DNA of 42,090 nt from Nocardioides jensenii JCM 1364 = NBRC 14755 (GCF_001552535.1 NZ_BCRJ01000049.1:1-42090); one strand, 5' to 3'. Positions 1-8,157 are shown, counted from the stretch's first letter. Notes: generated from the letters alone by a model not told the origin. Numbers and translations: made by a program.

Positions 1-1
1 G

Positions 2-1306
2 GACGCACCCCCGGGGTCGGGCCGCCGCCTGACCGTGCTGCACCTGGTCACCAACTCGCTGCCCAACGACGTCGCCGGCTACACGACCCGCACCCACGGC
101 CTGCTCAGCGCCCAGCGTGCCGCGGGCACCGACGCGCACGCCGCCACCCGGATCGGCTACCCGGTGACCCGCGGCCACCTGGCCGTCCAGGCGGTGGAGC
201 ACGTCGATGACGTGCCCTACCACCGCGTCCTCGCCACCGTGCCGCTGCGCGCGGACCGTGCGCTGGCCAAGGACGTCGAGCGCACCGCCCGGCTCGTGGA
301 GCGGATCCGACCCGACGTGCTGCACGCTCACAGCAACCACCTCAACGCCCAGGTCGCCCTGGCCCTGCGCGTCCGTCTCGGCCTGCCCGTGGTCTACGAG
401 GTGCGCGGCTTCCTGGAGGAGACCGAGCGTTCACGGCGTGGCGCCGACGCTCTGCCGAACGAGCGACAGCGCCTGACCAGGGCCGTCGAGACACGCTGCA
501 TGCGCGCGGCCGACGCGGTGATCACGATCAGCGAGGTGATGCGCGAGGCGATCGTGGCCCGCGGCATCGCGGCATCAAAGGTGCACGTCGTGCCCAACTC
601 CGTCGGCGACCAGTTCCTTGCGCCGGGTCGCCAAGAGGCTCGGGGGTCGAGTGCCGCCGAGGCACGAGGCGGTGTATCGAGACCTCGCTACTCGACCACC
701 GAGCACGGTGGGCCCGTCACCGTCGGCGCGGTCGGCACCCTCAACGACTACGAGGGCCTCGACGTCCTGATCGACGCGATCGCACTGCTGAGCCCCGGCA
801 CCGCACAGCTGCTGGTCGTCGGCGACGGCCCGGCCCGCCCGGCCCTCGAGGCCCGGGCCCGCGCCGCCGGCATCGACGCCGAGTTCACCGGGCGAGTGAG
901 TCCCGACCGGGCCGTCGAGCAGCACCAGCGCATCGACCTCCACGCCACGCCCCGCCTCGACCTCCCGGTGACCCGGCTGGTGCCTCCGATCAAGCCGGTC
1001 GAGGCGATGGCCCTGGGTCGCGCGGTGGTGGTCAGCGACCTGCCGCCGCTGCGCGAACTGGTCCGCGACAGCCACAACGGCCGCCTGGTCCCCGCGGGTG
1101 ACGCCCGCGCCCTGGCCGGCGTACTCGCGGAGCTGGCCGCCGCCCCCGACGTACGACGACGGCTCGGCGCGAACGGCCGCGCCGACGTGCTCGCCAACCG
1201 CACCTGGGAGCGGGCCGCCCAGACCTGCGCCCGCGTCTACGACGAGATCCGCACCGGCCCGACCCCGGCCGGTCGCACCAGCCTGATCGAAGGAGTCACC
1301 TCATGA
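2..1306 (+). CDS. GT4-family glycosyltransferase, cut at left edge
   Basis: Retaining GT-B glycosyltransferase that probably transfers a sugar from a nucleotide donor onto a surface polysaccharide precursor in the cytoplasm. The N-terminal acceptor domain opens with LHLVTNSLP and contains HAHSNHLNAQVAL. The C-terminal donor domain shows VGAVGTLNDYEGLDVLIDAI, VVGDGPARP and the family motif KPVEAMALGRAVVVSDLPPL. The frame is open to the window edge; GTG at 35 is the first start inside the window, but homology-like sequence (GRRLTVLHL) begins before it, so the true start is probably upstream. Between the two domains (about 632-712) there is an unusual RGSSAAEARGG...RPRYSTTEHGG segment encoded by a palindromic DNA element. 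The stop overlaps the next start by 4 bp (ATGA), so this gene belongs to the export operon. Donor and acceptor cannot be read from the sequence. Confidence 0.88.
   Translation, partial: DAPPGSGRRLTVLHLVTNSLPNDVAGYTTRTHGLLSAQRAAGTDAHAATRIGYPVTRGHLAVQAVEHVDDVPYHRVLATVPLRADRALAKDVERTARLVERIRPDVLHAHSNHLNAQVALALRVRLGLPVVYEVRGFLEETERSRRGADALPNERQRLTRAVETRCMRAADAVITISEVMREAIVARGIAASKVHVVPNSVGDQFLAPGRQEARGSSAAEARGGVSRPRYSTTEHGGPVTVGAVGTLNDYEGLDVLIDAIALLSPGTAQLLVVGDGPARPALEARARAAGIDAEFTGRVSPDRAVEQHQRIDLHATPRLDLPVTRLVPPIKPVEAMALGRAVVVSDLPPLRELVRDSHNGRLVPAGDARALAGVLAELAAAPDVRRRLGANGRADVLANRTWERAAQTCARVYDEIRTGPTPAGRTSLIEGVTS
645..697. repeat. REP-like palindromic element inside the glycosyltransferase gene
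   Basis: The element starts with GGTCGAGT (645-652) and ends with the exact inverse ACTCGACC (690-697). Inner inverted CCGCC/GGCGG arms lie between them, so the whole can fold into a long imperfect hairpin. It lies at the linker between the two Rossmann-like domains and keeps the reading frame open. Its right half resembles a short palindromic repeat I recall as common between genes in Nocardioides-like genomes, but that resemblance is from memory and unchecked. Confidence 0.6.
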
Positions 1307-2574
1307 CCCGGACCACTGACCTCGACCTCGTCGTCGTCGGCCTCGGCTACGTCGGGCTGCCGCTGGCGCATGCCGCCACCGCCGCGGGCCTGCGCGTCAC
1401 CGGATTCGACCTGGACCGCGCCGCCGTCGACGGCCTCAACGCCGGCGTCTCCCACGTCGACGACCTGAGCGACGACGACGTCGCGGCCATGGTGTCCACC
1501 GGGTTCCAGGCCACCGACGACCCGGCCGTACTCGCCGACGCCGACGTCACGGTCATCTGCGTGCCCACCCCGCTCAGCCCCGACGGCGGCCCCGATCTCG
1601 GCGCGGTCACGTCCGCCGTCCGGGCCGTCGCCGAGCACCTTGTGCCCGGCCGGCTCGTGGTGCTGGAGTCGACCACCTACCCCGGCACCACCGACGAGCT
1701 GGTCCGCCCGATCCTCGAGGAGGCCTCCGGCCTGATCGCCGGCGAGGACTTCGCGCTGGCCTTCTCCCCCGAGCGGATCGACCCGGGCAACCCGACGTAC
1801 GGCCTGGTCAACACGCCCAAGGTCGTCGGCGGCCACACCCCGTCGTGCACCGCGCGAGCCGCGGCTTTCTACGGCAAGTTCGTGCACACGATCGTCGAGA
1901 CCGCCGGCACCCGCGAGGCCGAGACCGCCAAACTGCTGGAGAACACCTACCGGCACATCAACATCGCGCTGGTCAACGAGATGGCCCGCTTCTGCCATGA
2001 GCTGAAGATCGACCTGTGGGACGTCATCCGCGCCGCGTCCACCAAGCCGTTCGGGTTCCAGGCCTTCCACCCCGGCCCGGGCGTCGGCGGGCACTGCATC
2101 CCGATCGACCCGAACTACCTCTCCCACAACGTGCGCGCCAAGCTCGGCTACCCGTTCCGGTTCGTGGAGCTGGCCGAGGAGATCAACGCCACCATGCCGT
2201 CGTACGTCGCCCACCGCGCGCAGAACCTGCTCAACGACCACGCCAAGGCGATCCACGGCTCCACCGTGCTGCTGCTCGGTGTGACCTACAAGCCCAACAT
2301 CGCCGACCAGCGGGAGTCCCCGGCGGTGCCGCTGGCCAAGGCGCTCGACACCCTCGGCGCCCGCGTGGTCTACCACGACCCGCGCGTCGAGGAGTGGGAC
2401 GCCGGCGTGCCGGTCACCCGCGCCGACGACCTGGCCACCGCGATCGCCTTCGCCGACCTGGTGATCCTGGTGCAGGCCCACGACGAGTACGACGTGGCCG
2501 CGCTGGCCGCCGACGCGCGACTGTTCTTCGACACCCGTGGGGTGACCACAGGCCCCGAGGTGAACCGGTTGTGA
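1303..2574 (+). CDS. Nucleotide-sugar 6-dehydrogenase, WecC/WbpA type
   Basis: NAD-dependent enzyme that oxidises C6 of a UDP-N-acetylhexosamine (UDP-GlcNAc or UDP-ManNAc) to the uronic acid in two steps, supplying an acidic sugar for the polysaccharide. The 423 residues match family length. The N-terminal Rossmann fold has VVGLGYVGLPLA (about 11-22). The central domain has ETAKLLENTYRHINIALVNE, and the active-site motif GVGGHCIPIDP places the catalytic cysteine at about residue 265. The C-terminal UDP-binding domain has GVTYKPNIADQRESPA. The extended GGHCIPIDP motif favours the N-acetylated substrate class over plain UDP-glucose; the exact sugar is inferred. ATG overlaps the upstream stop by 4 bp and GAAGGAG at 1289-1295 is a good ribosome site. 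Confidence 0.92.
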   Translation: MTRTTDLDLVVVGLGYVGLPLAHAATAAGLRVTGFDLDRAAVDGLNAGVSHVDDLSDDDVAAMVSTGFQATDDPAVLADADVTVICVPTPLSPDGGPDLGAVTSAVRAVAEHLVPGRLVVLESTTYPGTTDELVRPILEEASGLIAGEDFALAFSPERIDPGNPTYGLVNTPKVVGGHTPSCTARAAAFYGKFVHTIVETAGTREAETAKLLENTYRHINIALVNEMARFCHELKIDLWDVIRAASTKPFGFQAFHPGPGVGGHCIPIDPNYLSHNVRAKLGYPFRFVELAEEINATMPSYVAHRAQNLLNDHAKAIHGSTVLLLGVTYKPNIADQRESPAVPLAKALDTLGARVVYHDPRVEEWDAGVPVTRADDLATAIAFADLVILVQAHDEYDVAALAADARLFFDTRGVTTGPEVNRL

Positions 2575-3431
2575 CCACGACACCCAGTCCATTGGCCACG
2601 CTCGCCGCCGAGCACGGCCTCCGGCAGGTCGGCGTACGCCCTCCTCTGCGGCGCTACCTGGCCACGATGTGGCAGCGACGGCACTTCGCGGTGTCGCTGG
2701 CCGGCTCGAAGGCCTACGCGCGCAACCAGGGCAACTACCTCGGCCAGGTCTGGGCGCTGCTCAACCCGGTGCTGTGGGCGCTGGTCTACCTGCTGGTCTT
2801 CGGGGTGCTGCTCGACACCAGCCGCGGCGTGGAGAACTTCATCGGCTTCCTGGTGGTGGGCGTCTTCATGTTCCACTTCAGCTCGGCCAGCATCACCACA
2901 GGATCGAACGCGATCGTCGGCAACCAGGGCCTGATCACCTCCCTGCAGTTCCCACGGGCGCTGCTGCCGATCGCGTCGGTGCTCGCCGAGCTGGTCACGC
3001 TGGTCCCCGCACTGGTCGTGCTGCTGGTGCTCGTGCCACTGACCGGCGAGCCGTTCGCGTGGACCTGGCTGCTGCTCCCCCTCGCCGTCGGGCTGCAGTG
3101 GATCTTCGGCACCGGAGTCGCCCTGGTCTGCGCGCGGCTGGTCTCGCAGTGGCGCGACGTGAAGCAGCTGATCCCGTTCGTGCTGCGCGCCCTCATGTAC
3201 GTCTCCGGGGTCTTCTTCTCCATCGACCACTACGTCGGCAGCGGCACCGCGGCCGCCGTACTCTCCCACCAGCCGGTCGCGGTCTATCTCGAGCTCGTGC
3301 GCGGCACGCTGCTCTCCGAGGTCGCACTCACGCCTGCTCTGTGGGGCTGGGCATTCGGGTGGGCACTGCTCACCCTCGTGCTGGGCTTCATCTTCTTCTG
3401 GCACGCCGAAGAGAGGTACGGCCGTGGCTGA
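2571..3431 (+). CDS. ABC-2 type polysaccharide export permease
   Basis: Membrane subunit of a TagG/RfbA/Wzm-type ABC exporter that moves a lipid-linked polysaccharide or teichoic-acid-like polymer across the membrane. The 286-residue protein has a cytoplasmic N-terminus with RRYLATMWQRRHFAVSLAGSKAYARNQGNYLGQVWALLNPVLWALVYL's family layout (amphipathic segment, then first membrane helix). About six hydrophobic segments follow, including VVGVFMFHFSSASI and FVLRALMYVSGVFFS. GTG at 2571 overlaps the dehydrogenase stop by 4 bp (GTGA), and this start gives the family length. The ATPase follows with an 8-bp overlap, so the two subunits are surely co-translated. The exported polymer is not identified by sequence. 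Confidence 0.92.
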   Translation: MTTTPSPLATLAAEHGLRQVGVRPPLRRYLATMWQRRHFAVSLAGSKAYARNQGNYLGQVWALLNPVLWALVYLLVFGVLLDTSRGVENFIGFLVVGVFMFHFSSASITTGSNAIVGNQGLITSLQFPRALLPIASVLAELVTLVPALVVLLVLVPLTGEPFAWTWLLLPLAVGLQWIFGTGVALVCARLVSQWRDVKQLIPFVLRALMYVSGVFFSIDHYVGSGTAAAVLSHQPVAVYLELVRGTLLSEVALTPALWGWAFGWALLTLVLGFIFFWHAEERYGRG

Positions 3432-4251
3432 TCGTCCCTCCCTCATCGTCGACGACGTGCACGTCACCTACCGCACGTACGGCGGACGCCGGCTGACCGC
3501 ACGGCAGCAGAAGACCTGGCACACGATCGGTCGACACGTCGGAGCGGTCGACAAGGTCCGCGCGGTCCGCGGCATCTCCTTCGTCGCCCACCACGGTGAG
3601 TCGATCGGCGTGATCGGCCACAACGGCTCAGGCAAGAGCACGCTGCTGCGCGCGATCGCCGGGGTGCTGCCGACCGAGTCGGGCGCGGTGTACGCCGACG
3701 GCACGGCCTCGCTGCTCGGGGTCAACGCCGCCCTGATGCGCGACCTGACCGGTGAGCGCAACATCGTGCTCGGCGGGCTCGCCCTCGGCCAGACGCCAAC
3801 CCAGGTTGAGGATCGCTTCGACGAGGTCGTCGACTTCGCCGGCATCGGCGACTTCATGCAGCTGCCGATGCGGGCCTACTCCTCGGGCATGGGAGCACGT
3901 CTGCGCTTCGCGATCTCGTCGGCGGCCCGCCCGGACATCCTGATGATCGACGAGGCGCTCTCGACGGGCGACGCGGAGTTCCGCCGGCGCAGCCGGGACC
4001 GCGTCGACCAGATCCGCTCGGAGGCCGGCACGGTGCTGCTGGTCAGCCACTCGATGTCGACGATCCGCTCCATGTGCGACCGGGTGCTCTGGGTCGACGG
4101 CGGTGAGCTCCGCCTCGACGGTGCGGTCGACGAGGTGCTCGAGGCCTATGCCGAGGCGACCGGCCGGCCGGTTGCTCGGCGTACACCTCGCCGTCCGAGT
4201 GCCGGCCCGCGGACCGCGGCCCGTGCGTCGGAGCAGGCGGTTGCGGGATGA
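3424..4251 (+). CDS. ABC exporter ATPase (TagH/Wzt type)
   Basis: Nucleotide-binding subunit that pairs with the permease just upstream to export a surface polysaccharide. Visible motifs in the 275 residues: Walker A GHNGSGKST (65-73), signature YSSGMGARL (152-160) with the SSGM variant typical of polysaccharide exporters, Walker B DILMIDEALSTGD (171-183) and the switch histidine in VSHS (about 209). It has no long C-terminal carbohydrate-binding domain of the Wzt kind; after the ATPase core only a short Arg/Ala-rich tail remains, so substrate recognition probably does not rely on a terminal cap-binding domain. GTG start with GAGAGG at 3411-3416. The stop overlaps the next gene by 4 bp. Confidence 0.93.
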   Translation: MADRPSLIVDDVHVTYRTYGGRRLTARQQKTWHTIGRHVGAVDKVRAVRGISFVAHHGESIGVIGHNGSGKSTLLRAIAGVLPTESGAVYADGTASLLGVNAALMRDLTGERNIVLGGLALGQTPTQVEDRFDEVVDFAGIGDFMQLPMRAYSSGMGARLRFAISSAARPDILMIDEALSTGDAEFRRRSRDRVDQIRSEAGTVLLVSHSMSTIRSMCDRVLWVDGGELRLDGAVDEVLEAYAEATGRPVARRTPRRPSAGPRTAARASEQAVAG

Positions 4252-5432
4252 CCCTGCCCGCACACGCCCTGGTGGTCACCGTGGTCCACCACCCGGAGGA
4301 CGCCCGGATCCGGCACCGCCAGATCGCCTCCCTGCTCGAGGCCGGCTGGCAGGTGACCTACGCGGCGCCGTTCTCCGGCTACGGCCTGCCGATTCCTCCG
4401 TCGACCGAACAGCTGAGGTCGATCGACGTCCCGCGCGCCGTGGGCACCGCCCGCCTCGCCTCGATGAGGGCGGCGCGCGCCCTGCTCGACCGACGGGGCG
4501 ACGACCACGACGTGGTGCTGCTCCACGACCCGGAGCTGCTGCTCGCGGTCGGCAGCTTCCACCACCCGCACGTCGTGTGGGACGTGCACGAGGACACCGC
4601 CGCGGCGATCTCGCTGAAGCCGTGGCTGCCCGCCGGGCTCGGTCGGCCCGCGGCCTGGGCGGTACGCCGGATCGAGCGTCGCGCCGAGCGCCGGCACCAC
4701 CTCCTGCTCGCCGAGGACGCCTACCAGTCACGCTTCCGCAAGCGGCATCCCGTCGTGCCGAACACCACACGCGTGCCGGCCTCGCCCCCGCCTCCGGACG
4801 ACCCGCGGGTGGTCTACGTCGGGCATCTCTCCCGGGCCCGCGGGGTGCACGAGCTGGTCGAGCTCTCGCGGTTGCTCGCGCCCTCCGGCATTGCGGTGCA
4901 GGCCATCGGACACGCCGACCAGGCGGCCACTGCGGCCCTGACCGCCCCCTCCTCCCAGGTCGACTGGCTGGGGTTCCTGCCCCACGACGAGGCGATGAAG
5001 CACGTCGACGGTGCCCTGGCCGGGCTCTCCCTGCTGCACGACGAGCCGAACTACCGGCACTCGCAGCCGACCAAGGTCGTCGAATACATGGCGCACGGGG
5101 TCCCGGTGATCACCACGCCACTCCCCCGGGCCGAGCACCTGGTCACGTCGGTCGGGTCGGGAGTCGTCGTACCCTTCGGCGCCCCGGCGGTCGGTCGCTC
5201 GCGCGCCGGATCACGCGGGCCGGCAGCCGCGTCGTCGGACGGGTCGTGCGCCGCCTCGGAGGTGGCCTCAGCCGTCGCGGACGTCGTACTGGCACTGCAG
5301 GCGGATCCCGTCGCCCGCCTGCGGATGGGCACGCTGGGCCATCGCCACGCCGCCGACCACCTCGACTGGGCCCGCCGCTCCGGCGAGTTCGTCAGCCGGC
5401 TCGGCGCCATCGCCAACGCCCCGGATCGATAG
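4248..5432 (+). CDS. GT4-like glycosyltransferase, last gene of export operon
   Basis: GT-B glycosyltransferase of 394 residues. The N-terminal domain starts VVTVVHHPEDARIRHRQIASL and carries VLLHDPELLLA and VVWDVHED. The donor domain has VVYVGHLSRARGVHELVELS, WLGFLPHDEAM and the conserved stretch KVVEYMAHGVPVI (about 276-288). These are hallmarks of retaining sugar transferases that build exopolysaccharides. About 23 residues (315-337, DNA 5190-5258), rich in Ala, Gly, Ser and Arg, interrupt the usual link between SGVVVPFG and the following helix EVASAVADVVLAL, and look like an in-frame insertion. The gene closes the operon; its start overlaps the ATPase stop. Substrate unknown. Confidence 0.85.
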   Translation: MTLPAHALVVTVVHHPEDARIRHRQIASLLEAGWQVTYAAPFSGYGLPIPPSTEQLRSIDVPRAVGTARLASMRAARALLDRRGDDHDVVLLHDPELLLAVGSFHHPHVVWDVHEDTAAAISLKPWLPAGLGRPAAWAVRRIERRAERRHHLLLAEDAYQSRFRKRHPVVPNTTRVPASPPPPDDPRVVYVGHLSRARGVHELVELSRLLAPSGIAVQAIGHADQAATAALTAPSSQVDWLGFLPHDEAMKHVDGALAGLSLLHDEPNYRHSQPTKVVEYMAHGVPVITTPLPRAEHLVTSVGSGVVVPFGAPAVGRSRAGSRGPAAASSDGSCAASEVASAVADVVLALQADPVARLRMGTLGHRHAADHLDWARRSGEFVSRLGAIANAPDR

Positions 5433-5520
5433 TCCCTGACGTTTCGCCCCCCCCACGGTGGAGAAGGACCGAAACGTCAGGGAGTATCCCGAGATCAGGA
5501 CCGAAACGTCAGGGAGTATC
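5433..5520. repeat. Inverted and direct repeat CGAAACGTCAGGGA between convergent genes
   Basis: TCCCTGACGTTTCG (5433-5446) begins directly after the glycosyltransferase stop. Its exact inverse CGAAACGTCAGGGA occurs at 5470-5483 and again at 5502-5515. The two right-hand copies sit in a longer direct repeat: GGACCGAAACGTCAGGGAG at 5467-5485 and 5499-5517, both followed by TATC. The first copy can pair with either of the other two to give a 14-bp stem. Lying between two convergent transcription units, it may act as a bidirectional terminator. The doubled arm suggests a mobile or amplified repeat family rather than a simple terminator. Confidence 0.7.
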
Positions 5521-5524
5521 GGGA

Positions 5525-6673
5525 TCAGCGGCGGGAGGAGCGAGGGATGGAACGGAGGAAGCCGCTGCCCCACGAGAGGTGCATGGTCGCCACCACGAAC
5601 GGAAGCAGCACCCGCGCCCGCCAGGCCAGCCTGCGGCGGCGCCCCATCTCGTACGTCGCCCCGAGCACGCCGAAGGCGTAGCCGAGCGGCGCCAGGAAGC
5701 CCGCGAGCAGCCAGGGAACCAACCATCCGGCACCCAACCATCCGGCACCGGGCCCGGGCCCGACCGTTCCGGAGACCAGACCGAGCACGAGACCGACCAG
5801 TCCCAGCAAGGATCCGAGAGCGATCAGACCCGTGACGATCGGCGCGGCCAGGTAGCGGAACGACGCGGTGTCCGGGTGCTCGTCGACGATCTGGCGACGC
5901 CACTGACCGGAGCCGAAGAACTGCCGGCGCAGGGCGTTGAAGTCGCGGCGCGGACGGTAGACCACGGCCAGGTCGGGGGTGAACCAGACCGTCTCGCCGG
6001 CCTGCCGCAGCCGGTAGTTGAGCTCCCAGTCCTGCGCGCGCAGGAAGTGCTCGTCGAAGCCGCCGACCTTGACCAGCGCGTCGCGCCGGAACGAGCCGAG
6101 GTAGACGGTGCGGGCCGGGCCGGGTTCGCCACCGACGTGGAACTTCGACCCACCGATGCCCAGCGGCGAGGACATCGCCGCGGCGACGGCGTGGCCGAAC
6201 GACGTGTCGCCCTCGACCCGCATCATGCCGCCGACGTTGGCCGCACCGGTGGACTCCAGCAGGTCGACCACGTCCTCGAGGTAGCCGTCGGGCAGGAAGC
6301 CGTGCGCATCGACGCGTACGACGAACGGGTGGCTGGTCTCGGCGATTGCCGCATTCAACGCGTGGGGCGTGAAGCCGGTCGGGTTTCCCACGACGCTGAC
6401 CTGCGGATCCGTGGCCGCCAACCGGTGCGCGATCTCCGCGGTGCGGTCCTTGCTGGGCCCGACCGCGAGCACGAGCTCGACCTCGCCGTCGTAGGCCTGG
6501 TCGAGCACCCGGCGCACGGACTCCTCGAGGTAGCGCTCCTCGTTGAGCACCGGCATCACCACGGAGACCGAGGTCCGGACCCGCGCCCGCGACGAGGTCC
6601 CTGGCCGAGCCTGAGGCCGGGGCCGCGACGGAGGAAGCGGAAGCGTCGAGGGACTCGTCACCGCCCCCGTCAC
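5525..6673 (-). CDS. GT2 glycosyltransferase, ExoA-like, with C-terminal membrane helices
   Basis: Inverting GT-A transferase of 382 residues. The catalytic domain has SVVMPVLNEERYLEESVRRVL, the acidic VRVDAHGFLPDGYL (DXD-like site), VGGFDEHFLRAQDWELNYRLRQAG and a QFFGSGQWRR motif (the QXXRW equivalent). The C-terminal third holds three or four hydrophobic helices, so it is membrane-anchored with a cytoplasmic catalytic domain, as in actinobacterial relatives of succinoglycan ExoA. GTG at 6673 overlaps the upstream dehydrogenase stop by 4 bp (GTGA), which fixes the start and makes the two genes an operon. It probably acts in the same glycan pathway as the convergent export operon; that link is inferred from neighbourhood. 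Confidence 0.87.
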   Translation of the reverse strand: MTGAVTSPSTLPLPPSRPRPQARPGTSSRARVRTSVSVVMPVLNEERYLEESVRRVLDQAYDGEVELVLAVGPSKDRTAEIAHRLAATDPQVSVVGNPTGFTPHALNAAIAETSHPFVVRVDAHGFLPDGYLEDVVDLLESTGAANVGGMMRVEGDTSFGHAVAAAMSSPLGIGGSKFHVGGEPGPARTVYLGSFRRDALVKVGGFDEHFLRAQDWELNYRLRQAGETVWFTPDLAVVYRPRRDFNALRRQFFGSGQWRRQIVDEHPDTASFRYLAAPIVTGLIALGSLLGLVGLVLGLVSGTVGPGPGAGWLGAGWLVPWLLAGFLAPLGYAFGVLGATYEMGRRRRLAWRARVLLPFVVATMHLSWGSGFLRSIPRSSRR

Positions 6674-7980
6674 GCGACACCGAGTCCGCGGTAGTTCCAG
6701 CCGGCCTCGCGCCAGCGACCCCGGTCGAGACAGTTGCGGGCGTCGATGACGTTCAGCCCCCGGACCACCTCGGCCAGCGCGGCCGGGTCGACCGCGCGGA
6801 ACTCGGGCCACTCGGTCAGGTGCAGGACGACGTCTGCGCCACGGCAGGCCTCGACGGCACTGGGGTCGAAGGAGAGCTGCGGCGCGGCCGCGCGGGCCAC
6901 GTCGTTGGCCACCGGGTCGTAGACGTGGACGTCGGCGCCGACCAGCGCCAGCGACGTGGCCACGTCGAGGGCCGGCGAGTCGCGTACGTCGTCCGAGTGC
7001 GGCTTGAACGACGCGCCGAGCACGGCGATCCGACGACCGCGAACGTCGCCGCCGACCACCTCGTGGGCCAGGCCGACCACCTTGTCGCGCCGGCGCAGGT
7101 TGATCTGGTCGACCTCGTCGAGGAACCGGAAGGACGCTCCGGCGCCGAGCTCCTCGGCGCGGGTGCGGAAGGCCCGCACGTCCTTGGGCAGGCAACCACC
7201 GCCGAAGCCGAGACCGGCATTGAGGAACCGCCGTCCGATCCGAGCGTCGAGCCCGATCGCGTCGGCCAGGGTCGTGACGTCGGCACCGGTGACGTCACAC
7301 AGGTCGGAGACCGCGTTGATGAAGGAGATCTTGGTGGCCAGGAACGCGTTGGCACTGGTCTTGACCAGCTCGGCCGTGGCGTAGCCGGTCACGATGACCG
7401 GAGTGCCCGACGTGATCGTCTCGGCGTAGACACGTCGCAACGTGGCCTCCGCGTTCGTCGTACGCACCCCGAAGACGAGGCGGTCCGGTCGCAGGGTGTC
7501 CTCGACGGCGTAGCCCTCGCGCAGGAACTCGGGATTCCAGGCGAGCTCGACGCCGGGGCCGGCGAGCTCGGTGAGCCTGGCCTGCAGCACGTCGGCGGTG
7601 CCCACCGGCACGGTCGACTTGCCGACGACCACCGTGGTGCGCCCGGCCAGCAGCGTGCCGAGGGTCTCGACGGCGGCCTCGAGGTGGCTGAGGTCGGCGG
7701 CGGTCGAACCGCTGCGCTGCGGCGTGCCGATGCACAGGAAGTGCGCGTCGGCCTCGCGCACGTCGGCGAAGTCGGTGGAGAAGCGGAGCCGGCCGCTCTC
7801 GCCGACGTGCTTGCGCAGCAGCGGCTCGAGGTCGGGCTCGTAGAAGGGCGCGCGGCCCTCCTGGAGCGTGGCGACCCTGCCCTCATCGACGTCGACGCCG
7901 ATCACGTCGAAGCCCAGCTCGGCCATTCCGGCCGCGTGGACTGCACCGAGATACCCGGTTCCGATCACGGAGACACGCAT
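6670..7980 (-). CDS. ugd: UDP-glucose 6-dehydrogenase
   Basis: Oxidises UDP-glucose to UDP-glucuronate with two NAD+. The 436 residues are full length: NAD-binding VIGTGYLGAVHAAGMAELG at the N-terminus, STVPVGTAD and NPEFLREGYAVED in the middle, ELVKTSANAFLATKISFINA in the linking helix, and GLGFGGGCLPKD with the catalytic cysteine at about residue 263. The C-terminal UDP-binding domain has GASFKPHSDDVRDSPALDVA. The FGGGCLPKD form separates it from the WecC-type enzyme at 1303, so the locus encodes two different sugar-uronate routes. The ATG at 7980 has GAGGGG about 5 nt upstream; an in-frame upstream extension lacks family similarity. It is followed by the GT2 gene with a 4-bp overlap. Confidence 0.94.
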   Translation of the reverse strand: MRVSVIGTGYLGAVHAAGMAELGFDVIGVDVDEGRVATLQEGRAPFYEPDLEPLLRKHVGESGRLRFSTDFADVREADAHFLCIGTPQRSGSTAADLSHLEAAVETLGTLLAGRTTVVVGKSTVPVGTADVLQARLTELAGPGVELAWNPEFLREGYAVEDTLRPDRLVFGVRTTNAEATLRRVYAETITSGTPVIVTGYATAELVKTSANAFLATKISFINAVSDLCDVTGADVTTLADAIGLDARIGRRFLNAGLGFGGGCLPKDVRAFRTRAEELGAGASFRFLDEVDQINLRRRDKVVGLAHEVVGGDVRGRRIAVLGASFKPHSDDVRDSPALDVATSLALVGADVHVYDPVANDVARAAAPQLSFDPSAVEACRGADVVLHLTEWPEFRAVDPAALAEVVRGLNVIDARNCLDRGRWREAGWNYRGLGVA

Positions 7981-8060
7981 GTCTACCCCTCGTGGATGCA
8001 CCCGGTTCGGACGGGGTCTGCGACACCCGTGGTCGAGCCCCATCGGCTCAACTGAAAGTT

Positions 8061-8090
8061 AGTCTACTAATTTTCTTCACTTAAGTTCAA
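8061..8090 (-). promoter_or_regulatory. Probable ugd promoter in AT-rich patch
   Basis: Read on the minus strand, TTGAAC (8090-8085), an 18-nt spacer and TAGACT (8066-8061) make a near-consensus housekeeping promoter. It would give a leader of roughly 75 nt before the ugd ATG at 7980. The patch 8050-8090 is markedly AT-rich for this genome. The -10 box is overlapped by TTAG-N4-CTAA (8059-8070), which could be a repressor site. Confidence 0.6.
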
Positions 8091-8157
8091 CGTGACATCC
8101 TTTGGCGCGTCGACACACCCGAACAGTCACCGCAGTCTCACCTGCTGGCCGACGCGC

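Noticed and set aside
4103..6694. Very long plus-strand open frame (863 codons)
   Set aside because: It overlaps the glycosyltransferase, the repeat and the minus-strand GT2 and ugd genes. Its composition is Arg/Pro/Gly-rich as expected from an out-of-frame reading of high-GC DNA, and it has no recognisable domain.
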